Origin: an uncultured Lachnospiraceae bacterium
Lineage (GTDB): Bacteria; Bacillota; Clostridia; Lachnospirales; Lachnospiraceae
NCBI GenBank assembly: GCA_900551115.1
Contig: URUY01000008.1
Span: forward strand, 56,580-120,579
Length of the DNA: 64,000 nucleotides
Reading direction: 5' to 3'
This document shows, one piece after another, positions 17,750-26,771 of the stretch. Below the pieces are notes generated by a model. The model was not told the DNA's origin, ran no database searches, and saw only the letters and a program-made list of their open reading frames with translations. A program made the translations under genes and the position numbers. Each line of letters opens with the position of its first letter. Position 1 is the first letter of the stretch.

Positions 17750-18772
17750 TTACCGGTCCATTTCCGATTTCCGACCCGTGCTTTTATGCTCTCTGATAAT
17801 GCCTTCGATTTCCTTTAAATCTGTAGACAGCAAGTCTCCCGGGATCGTATTCTTTAAAGCGCCGGTGGCATTGCCGAATTCCAGGGCCTTCTGATAATCC
17901 CCTTCATGGGCAAGCATGCCGTATAATACACCGGAAATATAAGCGTCTCCGCTTCCGATTCTGTCCACAACTTCAATATCCGCATAGGGCGGCGCCTCAT
18001 AGAACTTATCCTCTGACGCACTGTAAATCATAGAGCCAAAGGTATGTCTTTTAGGGCTGTGTACAATACGCTGTGTGGATGCCACAATAGAAATCGGATA
18101 ATCTTTGGTAAAGCTCTTCATAACGGCTTTTGCATCCCCTTCTTTTAAGAAGGTAAGGCGCGCCGTATCCTCGGAGCAGAAGAAAATATCCACATAGGGA
18201 AGAATCTTTTCGATGCATTCCCTTGCTTCGTCTCCCGTCCACAGATTGCCGCGGAAATTAACATCAAAGGATATGAGCGTTCCCTGCTCCTTAAAGCGTT
18301 TTATCATCTCTATTGCCGTTTTCCTGCACTGGGGACTTAATGCCAGTGTAATACCGCTGGTATGAAAGCACCGGGCAGATTTATAAAGCTCCTCTGTATA
18401 ATCCGATACATCTATCTTATTGATGGAAGTATTTTTTCTGTCATATACGATACGGGGCTTTCTGGGATACGCACCGTTTTCATAATAATACACCCCCAGC
18501 CTTGCGTCCCTGTCATCATCATATACCAGATAGTCATCGCTGACTCCACACTGACGCACACGGTTTTTAATGTAGGTTCCCAAATCATTTGCCGGCAGCT
18601 TGGATATAATACCGCACCGCAGTCCCAGCATGGCCGCACCTGTAATGGCATTCATCTCCGCACCGCCTACCTGCTTGCCAAAGGTGTCCCCTCTGGTAAT
18701 TCTCTCGTTATCCGGCGGCGACAGACGCAGCATTAATTCTCCCAAAGATACCAAATCGAAATCCTTCTTCAT
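17750..18772 (-). CDS. PfkB-family sugar kinase, 2-keto-3-deoxygluconate kinase-like
   Basis: A ribokinase-fold sugar kinase of 340 residues. It starts MKKDFDLVSLGELMLRLSPP, a form common in KDG kinases (KdgK). The early glycine block QVGGAEMNAITGAAMLG and the C-terminal anion-hole and catalytic block VDRIGSGDAYISGVLYGML, with its catalytic Asp, are present. The usual DTxGAGD is here RIGSGD. KDG phosphorylation feeds pectin or uronate breakdown into central metabolism; fructose or another keto-sugar is possible. No pathway genes are adjacent, so the substrate is inferred. GGAGTAAACT precedes the ATG. A promoter and a probable operator lie upstream. Confidence 0.85.
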   Translation of the reverse strand: MKKDFDLVSLGELMLRLSPPDNERITRGDTFGKQVGGAEMNAITGAAMLGLRCGIISKLPANDLGTYIKNRVRQCGVSDDYLVYDDDRDARLGVYYYENGAYPRKPRIVYDRKNTSINKIDVSDYTEELYKSARCFHTSGITLALSPQCRKTAIEMIKRFKEQGTLISFDVNFRGNLWTGDEARECIEKILPYVDIFFCSEDTARLTFLKEGDAKAVMKSFTKDYPISIVASTQRIVHSPKRHTFGSMIYSASEDKFYEAPPYADIEVVDRIGSGDAYISGVLYGMLAHEGDYQKALEFGNATGALKNTIPGDLLSTDLKEIEGIIREHKSTGRKSEMDR

Positions 18773-18855
18773 AGTTTACTCCTATCCGCGCGCCTTGCGC
18801 GCATACAATCAGTGCCCCAGTGAAAGAGTTATCCTTCACTCCTTACTTTTCATGC

Positions 18856-18911
18856 ATGTAAGTGCTTACATTCTGTATTTCCATGATAGCACATTCCCTT
18901 TTTTCAGTAAA
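18856..18911 (-). promoter_or_regulatory. Promoter and near-palindromic operator of the sugar kinase gene
   Basis: On the minus strand, TTTACT (18906-18911), a 17-base spacer and TATCAT (18883-18888). Just downstream, 18856-18871 is an inverted repeat, ATGTAAG-N2-CTTACAT, placed where a repressor would block initiation. A GCGCGC-CTT-GCGCGC hairpin follows at about 18787-18801. The repressor is not encoded next door. Confidence 0.65.
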
Positions 18912-18955
18912 GCATTAACGCAAAAACTGTAAAAAAAACTGCCGGTCAGGTTTCC

Positions 18956-19057
18956 CTAACCGGCCACGTATTCCCTGTAATCCGCTTCGCTTGCAAACAG
19001 GATATAACTCCCGTCCACATAACCCATATAACCGCTTGCTGTTGTATATCCTTTCAT
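18956..19057 (-). CDS. 33-residue microprotein, function unknown
   Basis: The translation starts MKGYTTASGYMGYVDG and ends ADYREYVAG. It is rich in Tyr and Gly and has no membrane helix. AAGGAAAGGTGATTGGG sits just before the ATG at 19057; the frame also runs upstream to 19153, but that part lacks a better start and looks non-coding. The SGYMGYVDG and LFASEADYREY halves look like a small beta unit plus a helix. I do not know its function. From memory, similar 30-40 residue proteins occur in Clostridia, but I cannot verify this here. No partner is obvious; the sugar kinase promoter lies downstream on the same strand. Confidence 0.6.
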   Translation of the reverse strand: MKGYTTASGYMGYVDGSYILFASEADYREYVAG

Positions 19058-19268
19058 CCCAATCACCTTTCCTTCAGAGTATTGTTTTTTGTTCTGAAAA
19101 AAAGATAACATTTTAGATGTCCAATAAACTGTACTTTTAATAGTACACCCCATTACGGTTACTGTTCAGACCCCCGCCAAACAGGCATCCTGCAACCACG
19201 CGGAAGGTCTTTATCACGGCAATCATGAAGCAATACGAAAAAAGTGCCTGTAATTCCGGGTAATTCCT

Positions 19269-21383
19269 TTATTCCTCTGCCTCCTTCACAATATCATGAC
19301 TGGCAAAACCACTTTCTGTTTCCACATTATAAAGTCCCCAAAAAGGAAGCTCTGTCTCTTTATTCATCTCCATCATCGGCTCCGAATAACCGACCCAGTC
19401 CCGATAGCTCTCCGGCAGCTCCAAAAGACTGCTTCCCGGCATATAGAGAAGGATTTCATCCGCTCCCTCCAGTCCATAAGGCTCCGTGTAACGGTACAGA
19501 ATGCCATCCCTGATTTCTTCGGTTCCCGGCTCATTCTCATAATAAATCTCTACAATCTGCATGGAATAAGTGGATGCATTCACCTTCCTGGGCTCTGTAA
19601 ATCTTCCGGAAAAACAGCACTGATACTTGATTCCATACGGATGCCCCTCTCCTGTCTCTCCCATGTCCGAGTCAAAAAATTCTCCAAAAAAGGCTCCTTC
19701 TGAATCTATTTGCAGCAAAGTACCCCAACCGCCCGCACCACTGTAAAAGGTAAACTGCAGGTTTGAAAGCTCTGAAAAATCCAGAGTTTCCGTCCCCTCC
19801 TGCAAAGAACCGTCTTCCGGCACTGTCTGAAAAGAACCGTCTTCCGGCACTGCCTGAAAAGAAGCTGCAATGACCGGCAGACGGGAGCCAAAGCCCTCTG
19901 TCATTTCCGGGTTATCCGGATAGCTGTAGCAGACGCCCCAGACACTGCTTCCATCCTCATACAGGAGTTGATAATTAACGGAAACTCCCGGATAGGTTTT
20001 CTGATAGACACTGCCCTCTGACAAAAATTCAAGGGCTTCCAGTTCACTGCCCACTTCGAGCAGATTTTTATTTTCATATTTCACAATCTCAAGGGAGACA
20101 TCCCTATTATAAGCAGAAGTCCAGCAGCCCGGAGCCTGCAATATCCAGTCCTCCTTCGGAATCAGAATGGAATAGCCATTACCCACATAACATTCTGCCG
20201 GCACGACCTCCTCCATACCCTCTGTCATAAAAGTCAAGGTATACTCTTTTTCTTTTATTTCTTCCGCTTCCGGTTCCGAAATCTGAGTATCCTCCGTTTC
20301 TTCCGCTCCGGGGTCTTCCACAACCGTTTCCGGCAAAGCCGCTGTTTCCTTTCTTTTTGATGAGGTTGCAAAGCCTGTCACCACAATCACAATTAAAGCT
20401 GTACAAAACAGAACGCATCCCAGCGATATTTTTTTGATTTTCATAATAGCACGCACCCTTTCCTCAATCGCATTTCTCCCAAAACCGCTGTAAACCGGTA
20501 CAAGCGCACTCTTTTCTTCCTCCATACCAATAAGCATCCGTGCATAACCTGCTTTACGCTCCTCACCAAGTTTCCGAAGCACACGCTCATCGCAAGCCAA
20601 TTCCATATCCCGGTTGCAGAAAAAGTATAACAGCCACACAAACGGATTAAACCAGTGGATGCACACAACCAGTACACAGACCATTTTCCACAGAGCGTCA
20701 AAATGGCTGATATGCATATATTCATGTAAAAGAACATACTGAAGCTGCTGTCTGTTCTGCCACTCTGTCTTTTGGGGAAGCAGAATCACCGGTTGAAAGA
20801 CACCGTAAGTAAGCGGAGCTGAAATCTCATCAGACTGTCTGACTGAAATTTTGCGCCTAAACAGGCGTTTCCCATATTCCCCATTAAGTAGTCCTGCAAC
20901 ATAGTCCGCCATATTCTTATCCGGTATCGGGAGCGCTGTCCTGAATTTCCTGTAGCAGCGAACATAGGAAATCAGAAAGCAAAGTGCCACAATTCCGGCA
21001 CCGACTGACCAGATGAAAAACCATACAGAAAGCTTCTCTGTGAAACGGCTTCCCTCACCTCTTGTATTTTTCTCAAACAAATTCACATTATCAGGCGCCT
21101 CCGAAAGTGCAGTCCCTGCTGTCTCGTCACGTCTGAAAGCTTCCGGATTCCCCGCATACGTCCCCTGCGTTTCTTCAACCTTAGGGGTATAGCGCTCCGC
21201 AAATGTATAAATGCTTAAGGCAGACGGCACTGTAAACGGTAAGAGCAATCGAAGAACTGCCACAGTCCAGAGTATCAGGAAGGTTTTTTTCGGCAGCTTA
21301 TTAATCAAAAACAGCCTCAAGATTAAAATCACCAACACCAGTATCGCACCGGCGAAGCTCATTTTCAAAAAACTCAACTCCAT
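19269..21383 (-). CDS. BlaR1/MecR1-like M56 sensor metallopeptidase
   Basis: A membrane metallopeptidase that senses an outside signal and, in known systems, leads to inactivation of the BlaI-type repressor. Four N-terminal membrane helices (about residues 1-110) frame the cytoplasmic zinc peptidase domain, with HEYMHISHFDALW holding the HExxH zinc motif (about residue 225) and ELACDERVL the third ligand region. A fourth helix near residue 325 is followed by an extracytoplasmic C-terminal domain of about 350 residues. That domain lacks the penicillin-binding-protein SxxK/KTG pattern of true BlaR1, so its signal is probably not a beta-lactam. The start at 21383 follows GAGGAGAGCTGAAAAA, four bases after the BlaI stop. 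Length 704. Confidence 0.87.
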   Translation of the reverse strand: MELSFLKMSFAGAILVLVILILRLFLINKLPKKTFLILWTVAVLRLLLPFTVPSALSIYTFAERYTPKVEETQGTYAGNPEAFRRDETAGTALSEAPDNVNLFEKNTRGEGSRFTEKLSVWFFIWSVGAGIVALCFLISYVRCYRKFRTALPIPDKNMADYVAGLLNGEYGKRLFRRKISVRQSDEISAPLTYGVFQPVILLPQKTEWQNRQQLQYVLLHEYMHISHFDALWKMVCVLVVCIHWFNPFVWLLYFFCNRDMELACDERVLRKLGEERKAGYARMLIGMEEEKSALVPVYSGFGRNAIEERVRAIMKIKKISLGCVLFCTALIVIVVTGFATSSKRKETAALPETVVEDPGAEETEDTQISEPEAEEIKEKEYTLTFMTEGMEEVVPAECYVGNGYSILIPKEDWILQAPGCWTSAYNRDVSLEIVKYENKNLLEVGSELEALEFLSEGSVYQKTYPGVSVNYQLLYEDGSSVWGVCYSYPDNPEMTEGFGSRLPVIAASFQAVPEDGSFQTVPEDGSLQEGTETLDFSELSNLQFTFYSGAGGWGTLLQIDSEGAFFGEFFDSDMGETGEGHPYGIKYQCCFSGRFTEPRKVNASTYSMQIVEIYYENEPGTEEIRDGILYRYTEPYGLEGADEILLYMPGSSLLELPESYRDWVGYSEPMMEMNKETELPFWGLYNVETESGFASHDIVKEAEE
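19804..19857 (-). repeat. 27-bp tandem repeat in the M56 sensor gene
   Basis: Two copies, 19804-19830 and 19831-19857, differ at one base and encode FQ(A/T)VPEDGS-type sequence in the extracytoplasmic domain. A short partial copy follows. The frame is kept. Confidence 0.85.
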
Positions 21384-21387
21384 TTTT

Positions 21388-21747
21388 TCAGCTCTCCTCT
21401 TCCACAATTTTCTTCAGCTTAGCTATCTGCTTTTGTGAAAGCTTCTTACTCCCAAGCAAAGCTGCAAAAAGCTTATCTACAGAACCATCATAAACCCGAT
21501 TGATAAGCTCCTGTGTCTCAGCTTCCTGAATATCCTCCCGCTTAACCAGTGCATGACACATATAATTCGGTTCTGAGCGCTCAATCGCCCCCTTCTGAAT
21601 ACAGCGCTTTATCAGGGTATATGTTGTATTTTTATTCCACCCCACCTCATCAGCAAGCACTTCTGAAATATGTTTCGCTGTGCAGTCTCCCTCCTGCCAC
21701 AGTACATTCATTACTTTTATTTCCGAATCAAAAAGCTTTCCGTCCAT
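21388..21747 (-). CDS. BlaI/MecI-family repressor
   Basis: A 119-residue winged-helix repressor. The HTH region (about residues 8-75) reads EIKVMNVLWQEGDCTAKHIS and then WNKNTTYTLIKRCIQKGAIE, the family pattern. The C-terminal dimerisation helices hold the usual cleavage region. It is the first gene of a two-gene unit with the M56 sensor, the standard BlaI-BlaR1 order. Three dyads upstream at 21765-21833 match its expected TACTAC-type operator. The regulated gene set beyond this pair is unknown; no beta-lactamase is next to it. Confidence 0.93.
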   Translation of the reverse strand: MDGKLFDSEIKVMNVLWQEGDCTAKHISEVLADEVGWNKNTTYTLIKRCIQKGAIERSEPNYMCHALVKREDIQEAETQELINRVYDGSVDKLFAALLGSKKLSQKQIAKLKKIVEEES

Positions 21748-21764
21748 TCTTTTGTTTCCTCCCG

Positions 21765-21833
21765 ACTACTGCAGTAGTTTATATATTAAAACTACCACAG
21801 TAGTCTGGTTTTTGTCAATACTACTGTGGTAGT
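21765..21833. promoter_or_regulatory. Three BlaI-type operator boxes and -35 element
   Basis: Dyad 1, 21765-21778: ACTACTGCAGTAGT, a perfect 14-bp palindrome. Dyad 2, 21791-21804: ACTACCACAGTAGT. Dyad 3, 21820-21833: ACTACTGTGGTAGT, the exact reverse complement of dyad 2. A TTGACA -35 on the minus strand (21813-21818) lies between dyads 2 and 3, so dyad 2 falls in the promoter spacer. The -10 hexamer is weak (TAGTTT). This matches BlaI autorepression. Confidence 0.88.
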
Positions 21834-21997
21834 TTCTTTTATTTTTATGGACCTAAATTATTCCAACTGCATATAGCTTCTTTTGTAAATCGGGTATAAG
21901 GTTTCCAATCTATCTGTTATTTGGTATTTATACTCTTTTTTCGTGCGTCAGGCACTCAGAGAGGGCAGATTTGACCAGGAGTGTGAACTGTAACGCA

Positions 21998-22444
21998 TTA
22001 CAGATACCGGAAATGACGGTAAATTTTTAAAATTACCTGTACTGCACAGGTCACCAAAATAATGCCGAAGGCAATCGCACCGGCTTCCCGCATAACAAGG
22101 CCAAGATATGCCGTAAACTCCGCTGTATTGCCCCGCACCATATAAGTCGTCGTATAGTAAAGATCGCTTCCCGGAAGCAGCGGTATCAGCATCGGCACCA
22201 AAAGGATAATCACCGGCGCCTTCATTACCCGTGCCAGAATTTCCGACAGGACTGCTGCCGTCAGCGTTGCCCCGAATAAGCTGATTACCTTATCGCCGTA
22301 TATCCGATACAAAATCAGGTATACCATCCAGGAAAGGGCAGCTCCCGCTCCTGCGGCAGCAAGTTTTCTGCCGCGCACATTGAACAAAACAGAAATGCCC
22401 ACTGCGCCTAACGTTCCCATTACGGTCTGCACGACTTCCTGCAT
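21998..22444 (-). CDS. Threonine/serine exporter subunit, ThrE C-terminal half type (DUF3815)
   Basis: A 148-residue protein with four or five membrane helices. The blocks ISLFGATLTAAVLSEILARV and VPMLIPLLPGSDLYYT are typical of the C-terminal half of ThrE, which many Firmicutes encode as a separate gene. It starts at 22444 with an ATG that overlaps the stop of the partner gene (TGATG), preceded by GGGAGGTGG within the partner's end, so the two are translationally coupled. Family members export threonine and serine. The substrate here is inferred. Confidence 0.87.
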   Translation of the reverse strand: MQEVVQTVMGTLGAVGISVLFNVRGRKLAAAGAGAALSWMVYLILYRIYGDKVISLFGATLTAAVLSEILARVMKAPVIILLVPMLIPLLPGSDLYYTTTYMVRGNTAEFTAYLGLVMREAGAIAFGIILVTCAVQVILKIYRHFRYL

Positions 22445-23208
22445 CAGAAACCACCTCCCGTCTGCCACAGTACAAGTGCTACTCCAAAGGCAATGGCTAC
22501 CGCCCTGATAACCGCCTCACACAAACCCAAAAGACCGCTTATCAAATCGCCGCTTATCATATCACGAAGCGAGGTTGTCAGCGCAAGTCCCGGAATCAGC
22601 AGCATAATATTGCCAATGATAATCTGGTCAGCAGACTCTCCCAGCCCTATCCGCACCATGCACACTGCCGAAAGCGCTGCTGCCGCAGAGCAAAGTATGG
22701 TCAGGATAATATTCTGTACCTTTAATCTGTTTCCGGCAAGCAGGGTAAGGCGCAGCACCAGCCCTCCCAAAAAAGCCGCCGCCATATCCTGTATACTTCC
22801 TCCGAAAAAAGCAGAAAATACTGCCGAATTAGTACCGTAAATCAAAAAGACCAGCCAGCCCGGATACCGTTTTTCCTGCCTGATATCTTCTATTTCCCGT
22901 AAAAGCCCGGCAAGCGGCAGCACTTCCCTGCAAACCGCCCGGGACAGGGAATTACACCGTTCCACCCTGCGCATATCCGTATCATATCCGCGGATTCTCC
23001 TGGTCTGCGTTTCGATATTGCCGCCCGGTTCACGCACCGTCACTACAATACTGGAGGTAATGGTAAATACATCCACCTTGCTGTAGCCGTATGCTGCCGC
23101 CATATGCTGTATGGTATTTTCCACTCTGTTTACTTCGGCTCCCGATACCAGCATAATTTCACCCACATCCAGTATGGCCGATAAAAGCTGTCCCGAATTT
23201 TCAATCAT
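22444..23208 (-). CDS. Threonine/serine exporter subunit, ThrE N-terminal half type (DUF1212)
   Basis: A 254-residue protein with a soluble N-terminal part (about 1-110) that contains the family block VSGAEVNRVENTIQHMA, then TITSSIVVTV, and five or six C-terminal membrane helices. With the next gene it makes the two-subunit form of ThrE. Its ATG overlaps the mfd stop by four bases (ATGA). The end of the gene overlaps the start of the second subunit. Placement after mfd suggests one long minus-strand operon from pth. Confidence 0.88.
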   Translation of the reverse strand: MIENSGQLLSAILDVGEIMLVSGAEVNRVENTIQHMAAAYGYSKVDVFTITSSIVVTVREPGGNIETQTRRIRGYDTDMRRVERCNSLSRAVCREVLPLAGLLREIEDIRQEKRYPGWLVFLIYGTNSAVFSAFFGGSIQDMAAAFLGGLVLRLTLLAGNRLKVQNIILTILCSAAAALSAVCMVRIGLGESADQIIIGNIMLLIPGLALTTSLRDMISGDLISGLLGLCEAVIRAVAIAFGVALVLWQTGGGF

Positions 23209-26200
23209 TTATTTTTCTCCTGTTTTTCCATCAGAATATCCGCCATTTCCTTTAACAGATTTTCCGTATCGGTTAAAATCAGCTCCGCATCCTTTTCCAC
23301 CAGTCCGGTCTTCTGGTATTTGTACGTGAAAAAGGGATTTCCATAAGCCGTAAACAAAAGTCTGTCCTTATGTTTTTTCAGCAATGCCGGAATCCCTGCC
23401 GGATTGATTGCCGCATCCGGACGGAAGGTAAAGAGGATTCTCTCATTTTTACCCTTGATTTCCGTCATATACAGAGAATGCGCAGATACACGGATTAGCG
23501 CAATCCTTAAAAGATTGTCCACGGATTTAGGTATTGCACCGAAACGGTCCAAAAGCTCATCCTTCATATCGTCCCGCTCTTTTTCATTTTCTATCCCCGC
23601 AATGCGCTTATAAATATCCAGCTTCTGCACTTCATTCACAATATATTCCGGGGAAATAAAGGCATCTACGTCCATATCCACCACCGTTGTAAAATCCTCT
23701 ATGGTAGAAATGCCCTTTAGGTTCTTTACCGCTTCATTTAACATCTTGCAGTACAAATCATAACCGACTGCTTCCATGTGCCCGTGCTGAAGCTTGCCTA
23801 ACAGATTGCCGGCTCCTCTGATTTCCAAATCCCGCATGGCTATTTTGAAGCCGCTTCCAAGCTCCGTAAATTCTTTAATGGCCGCCAGTCTCTTTTCGGC
23901 CACCTCCTTTAACATCTTATCCCGTTTGTACATAAGAAATGCATAGGCATTGCGGTTGGAACGCCCTACGCGGCCTCTTAGCTGGTATAGCTGGGAAAGC
24001 CCCATATTGTCGGAGTCATGGATAATAATGGTATTGACGTTGGAAATATCGAGGCCGGTTTCAATAATGGTGGTAGAAACCAAAACATCAATTTCACCAT
24101 TGATGAAGCCATACATGATACGCTCCAGCTCATGCTCCTTCATCTGTCCGTGGGCATAGGCCACTTCCGCCTCAGGCACCAGCTTTTGCAGGGCAGCCGC
24201 CACATCCGCAATATTATTTATCCGGTTATACACATAGTATACCTGACCGTTTCTGGATAATTCCCTTACCACAGCCTCTCTTACCATCTCTTCGTTATAT
24301 TCCATAACATAGGTCTGGATGGGAAGCCTGTCATTGGGAGCTTCCTCCAACACGCTCATATCCCTGATACCAATCAGGCTCATATGCAGTGTCCGGGGAA
24401 TGGGCGTTGCCGTCAGGGTAAGCACATCCACATTTTCCTTCAGCTTCTTAATCTTTTCCTTATGGGCTACGCCAAAGCGCTGCTCCTCATCAATAATCAG
24501 AAGTCCCAAATCCTTAAATGCCACATCATCAGACAGCACCCTGTGCGTACCGATAACCACATCTACCATTCCCTTTTTTAAGTCCTCGATGGTTTTCTTC
24601 TGCTCGCCGGCGCTCCGAAAGCGGGACAACAGCTCCACTCTCACCGGAAATTCCTTCATTCTCTGGGTAAAGGTGCCGAAATGCTGCTGTGCCAAAATTG
24701 TGGTAGGCACCAGATACACCACCTGCTTGCCCTCCTGTACCGCCTTAAAAGCCGCACGGATGGCGATTTCTGTTTTGCCGTAGCCCACATCTCCGCAGAT
24801 AAGCCGGTCCATGATTTTTTTACTTTCCATATCAGCCTTGGTATCCGCAATTGCCAACAGCTGGTCTTCTGTTTCCTCAAAGGGAAACATTTCTTCAAAT
24901 TCCTTCTGCCAGACGGTATCTGGGCCGTACTGAAAGCCCTGTGACTGCTGCCTTAAAGCATACAACTCCACAAGGTCCTTTGCCACTGCGTCCACGGCAG
25001 TCCGCACTTTGGTTTTTGTCTTATTCCATTCCTGGGTTCCCAGCTTGTTAAGCTTGGGGGTTTTTGCATCGGCAGAAGCATATTTCTGTATTACATCCAG
25101 GCCTGTAGCTAAAATATACAGGTTGCCGCCGTCCCGGTACTCAATTTTCAAGTAATCCTTGACGACCTTATCCACTTCTACCTTTTCAATACCGCGGTAA
25201 ATACCCAGCCCGTGATTTTCATGCACCACGTAATCTCCGACCCTAAGCTCCGCAAAATCCTTAATTTTCTGCCCTTCATATTTGGGTTTCTTTTTTTTCT
25301 TTTTTCGTTCTACACCAAAAATATCGCTTTCGGCAATAACCACGAATTTAATCAGCGGATATTCAAAGCCCTTCCCAACATGACCGTAGCAGGTTAAAAT
25401 CTCTCCCGGAAGCACTTCCCTCTCCGGGTCCTTCGTATATACAGCCGACAGCTCCTGCTCTCTTAAATCCTCTGCCAGACGCTCTGCTCTGGTACGGGAT
25501 CCGGATAAAAGAAGCACCCGGTAACCGTTCTTTTTATAGCGTTTTAAATCCTTCACCAGTGCTTCAAAGCTATTGTTATAGGAAGAAATACTTTTGGTCA
25601 CAATATCAAAATGCCGCTGTGCCTTAATCAGCGGTTTTTTCAAATCCATGGCAGCCAATGTCACAAAGGGACTGCGGGAAATAGCGGCTGCTGCCTCCTC
25701 ACAGCTATACAGCACCCTCACCTGTCCGGGCAGAATATAGCCCTTTTCCACCCTGTGGCTCATGCTCTCCCGAAACTCTGTTTCCACTGCCGCGGCATGC
25801 TCCCTGATACGGGCAGGCTCATCCAAAAACAGACAGTGCCCGGACGGCAGAAGTCCAATCAGGCTTTTCAGACGGTCTTCTTCATAAAAATAGCGGATAT
25901 AACCCTCTAAGCCCGTCAGATTCTGAAGCTCCAAAACCTGCTCCTTTAATTCCTTTATCTGAGAAGCAATTCTGTGGGCTTCCTCCGTCTTTAAAGCCTC
26001 CCTGAAGATTTTCTCCTGCTTTGCAGCTTCTTTTTCCAGCTTAATAAAACCCTGTTTTATGTTTTCCTCCGTCAGTATAAACTCCGATGCCGGATATATC
26101 CGCACGGAAGATAACTGTTCTATGGAACGCTGGCTTAAAATATCGAAGCTGCGTATGGAATCCACCTCATCCCCCCACAGTTCAATACGGTAGGGGTTTT

Positions 26201-26768
26201 CCTCCGTCACATCAAAAATATCCACAATCCCGCCGCGTACGGAAAACTGGCCGGGTGCTTCCACCTGATAATTTTTCTCATACCCCATAGCCGTCAGTCT
26301 GCGGCAGAGTGCCCCTTCCTCCAAAGCCGTCCGTTTATCAATAAACACGGTATCCGTTTCCTCATTCCATGCAGCCTGAGGCGTCATAAGCGCCGCAAAG
26401 GTAGTTACCAAGGTAAAGGGACGTCCTTCCGCCATGCGCCTAAGTACCTTAACCCGCTCTGTAGTCAGCTTATTGCCATGGATATCTGCCTGAAAAAATA
26501 TGAGATCCTTGGCCGGATACAGCATCACATTTCTATCATAAAACTTGTACTCATCATAGATTTCTCTGGCTCTTAAGTCACTGTAAGTAACGATGATTTT
26601 ATATTTAAAACCATCGGAAAGCCCATATATCATATGCAGTTTCTGGGATTCCACACATCCTGTCAGCGCCACAGACTCTCCGCGCTGCGCCGAAGCCTTA
26701 CCGCGAATCAGCTTTTTTATTTCATCAAACTCTGCAAGCTCATGCAGAGGCGCAAGTAATGCCTGCAT
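23205..26768 (-). CDS. mfd: Transcription-repair coupling factor
   Basis: A DNA translocase that removes RNA polymerase stalled at lesions and recruits UvrA. The 1187-residue length fits. The UvrB-like N-terminal domain is followed by the RNA polymerase interaction domain (LRVGDYVVHENHGLGIYRGI, about residue 510) and the RecG-like helicase with Walker A CGDVGYGKTEIAIRAAF (about residue 650), IIDEEQRFGVAHKEK (the DEEQ box), TATPIPRTLHMSL, and QLRGRVGRSNRNAYA. The C-terminal TRCF domain masks the UvrA contact. It lies three bases after pth and overlaps the next gene by four, so it is co-transcribed with both. Confidence 0.97.
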   Translation of the reverse strand: MQALLAPLHELAEFDEIKKLIRGKASAQRGESVALTGCVESQKLHMIYGLSDGFKYKIIVTYSDLRAREIYDEYKFYDRNVMLYPAKDLIFFQADIHGNKLTTERVKVLRRMAEGRPFTLVTTFAALMTPQAAWNEETDTVFIDKRTALEEGALCRRLTAMGYEKNYQVEAPGQFSVRGGIVDIFDVTEENPYRIELWGDEVDSIRSFDILSQRSIEQLSSVRIYPASEFILTEENIKQGFIKLEKEAAKQEKIFREALKTEEAHRIASQIKELKEQVLELQNLTGLEGYIRYFYEEDRLKSLIGLLPSGHCLFLDEPARIREHAAAVETEFRESMSHRVEKGYILPGQVRVLYSCEEAAAAISRSPFVTLAAMDLKKPLIKAQRHFDIVTKSISSYNNSFEALVKDLKRYKKNGYRVLLLSGSRTRAERLAEDLREQELSAVYTKDPEREVLPGEILTCYGHVGKGFEYPLIKFVVIAESDIFGVERKKKKKKPKYEGQKIKDFAELRVGDYVVHENHGLGIYRGIEKVEVDKVVKDYLKIEYRDGGNLYILATGLDVIQKYASADAKTPKLNKLGTQEWNKTKTKVRTAVDAVAKDLVELYALRQQSQGFQYGPDTVWQKEFEEMFPFEETEDQLLAIADTKADMESKKIMDRLICGDVGYGKTEIAIRAAFKAVQEGKQVVYLVPTTILAQQHFGTFTQRMKEFPVRVELLSRFRSAGEQKKTIEDLKKGMVDVVIGTHRVLSDDVAFKDLGLLIIDEEQRFGVAHKEKIKKLKENVDVLTLTATPIPRTLHMSLIGIRDMSVLEEAPNDRLPIQTYVMEYNEEMVREAVVRELSRNGQVYYVYNRINNIADVAAALQKLVPEAEVAYAHGQMKEHELERIMYGFINGEIDVLVSTTIIETGLDISNVNTIIIHDSDNMGLSQLYQLRGRVGRSNRNAYAFLMYKRDKMLKEVAEKRLAAIKEFTELGSGFKIAMRDLEIRGAGNLLGKLQHGHMEAVGYDLYCKMLNEAVKNLKGISTIEDFTTVVDMDVDAFISPEYIVNEVQKLDIYKRIAGIENEKERDDMKDELLDRFGAIPKSVDNLLRIALIRVSAHSLYMTEIKGKNERILFTFRPDAAINPAGIPALLKKHKDRLLFTAYGNPFFTYKYQKTGLVEKDAELILTDTENLLKEMADILMEKQEKNK

Positions 26769-26771
26769 AAA

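Noticed and set aside
21388..21747. A beta-lactam resistance locus
   Set aside because: The repressor and sensor are present, but no beta-lactamase or PBP2a gene is adjacent.
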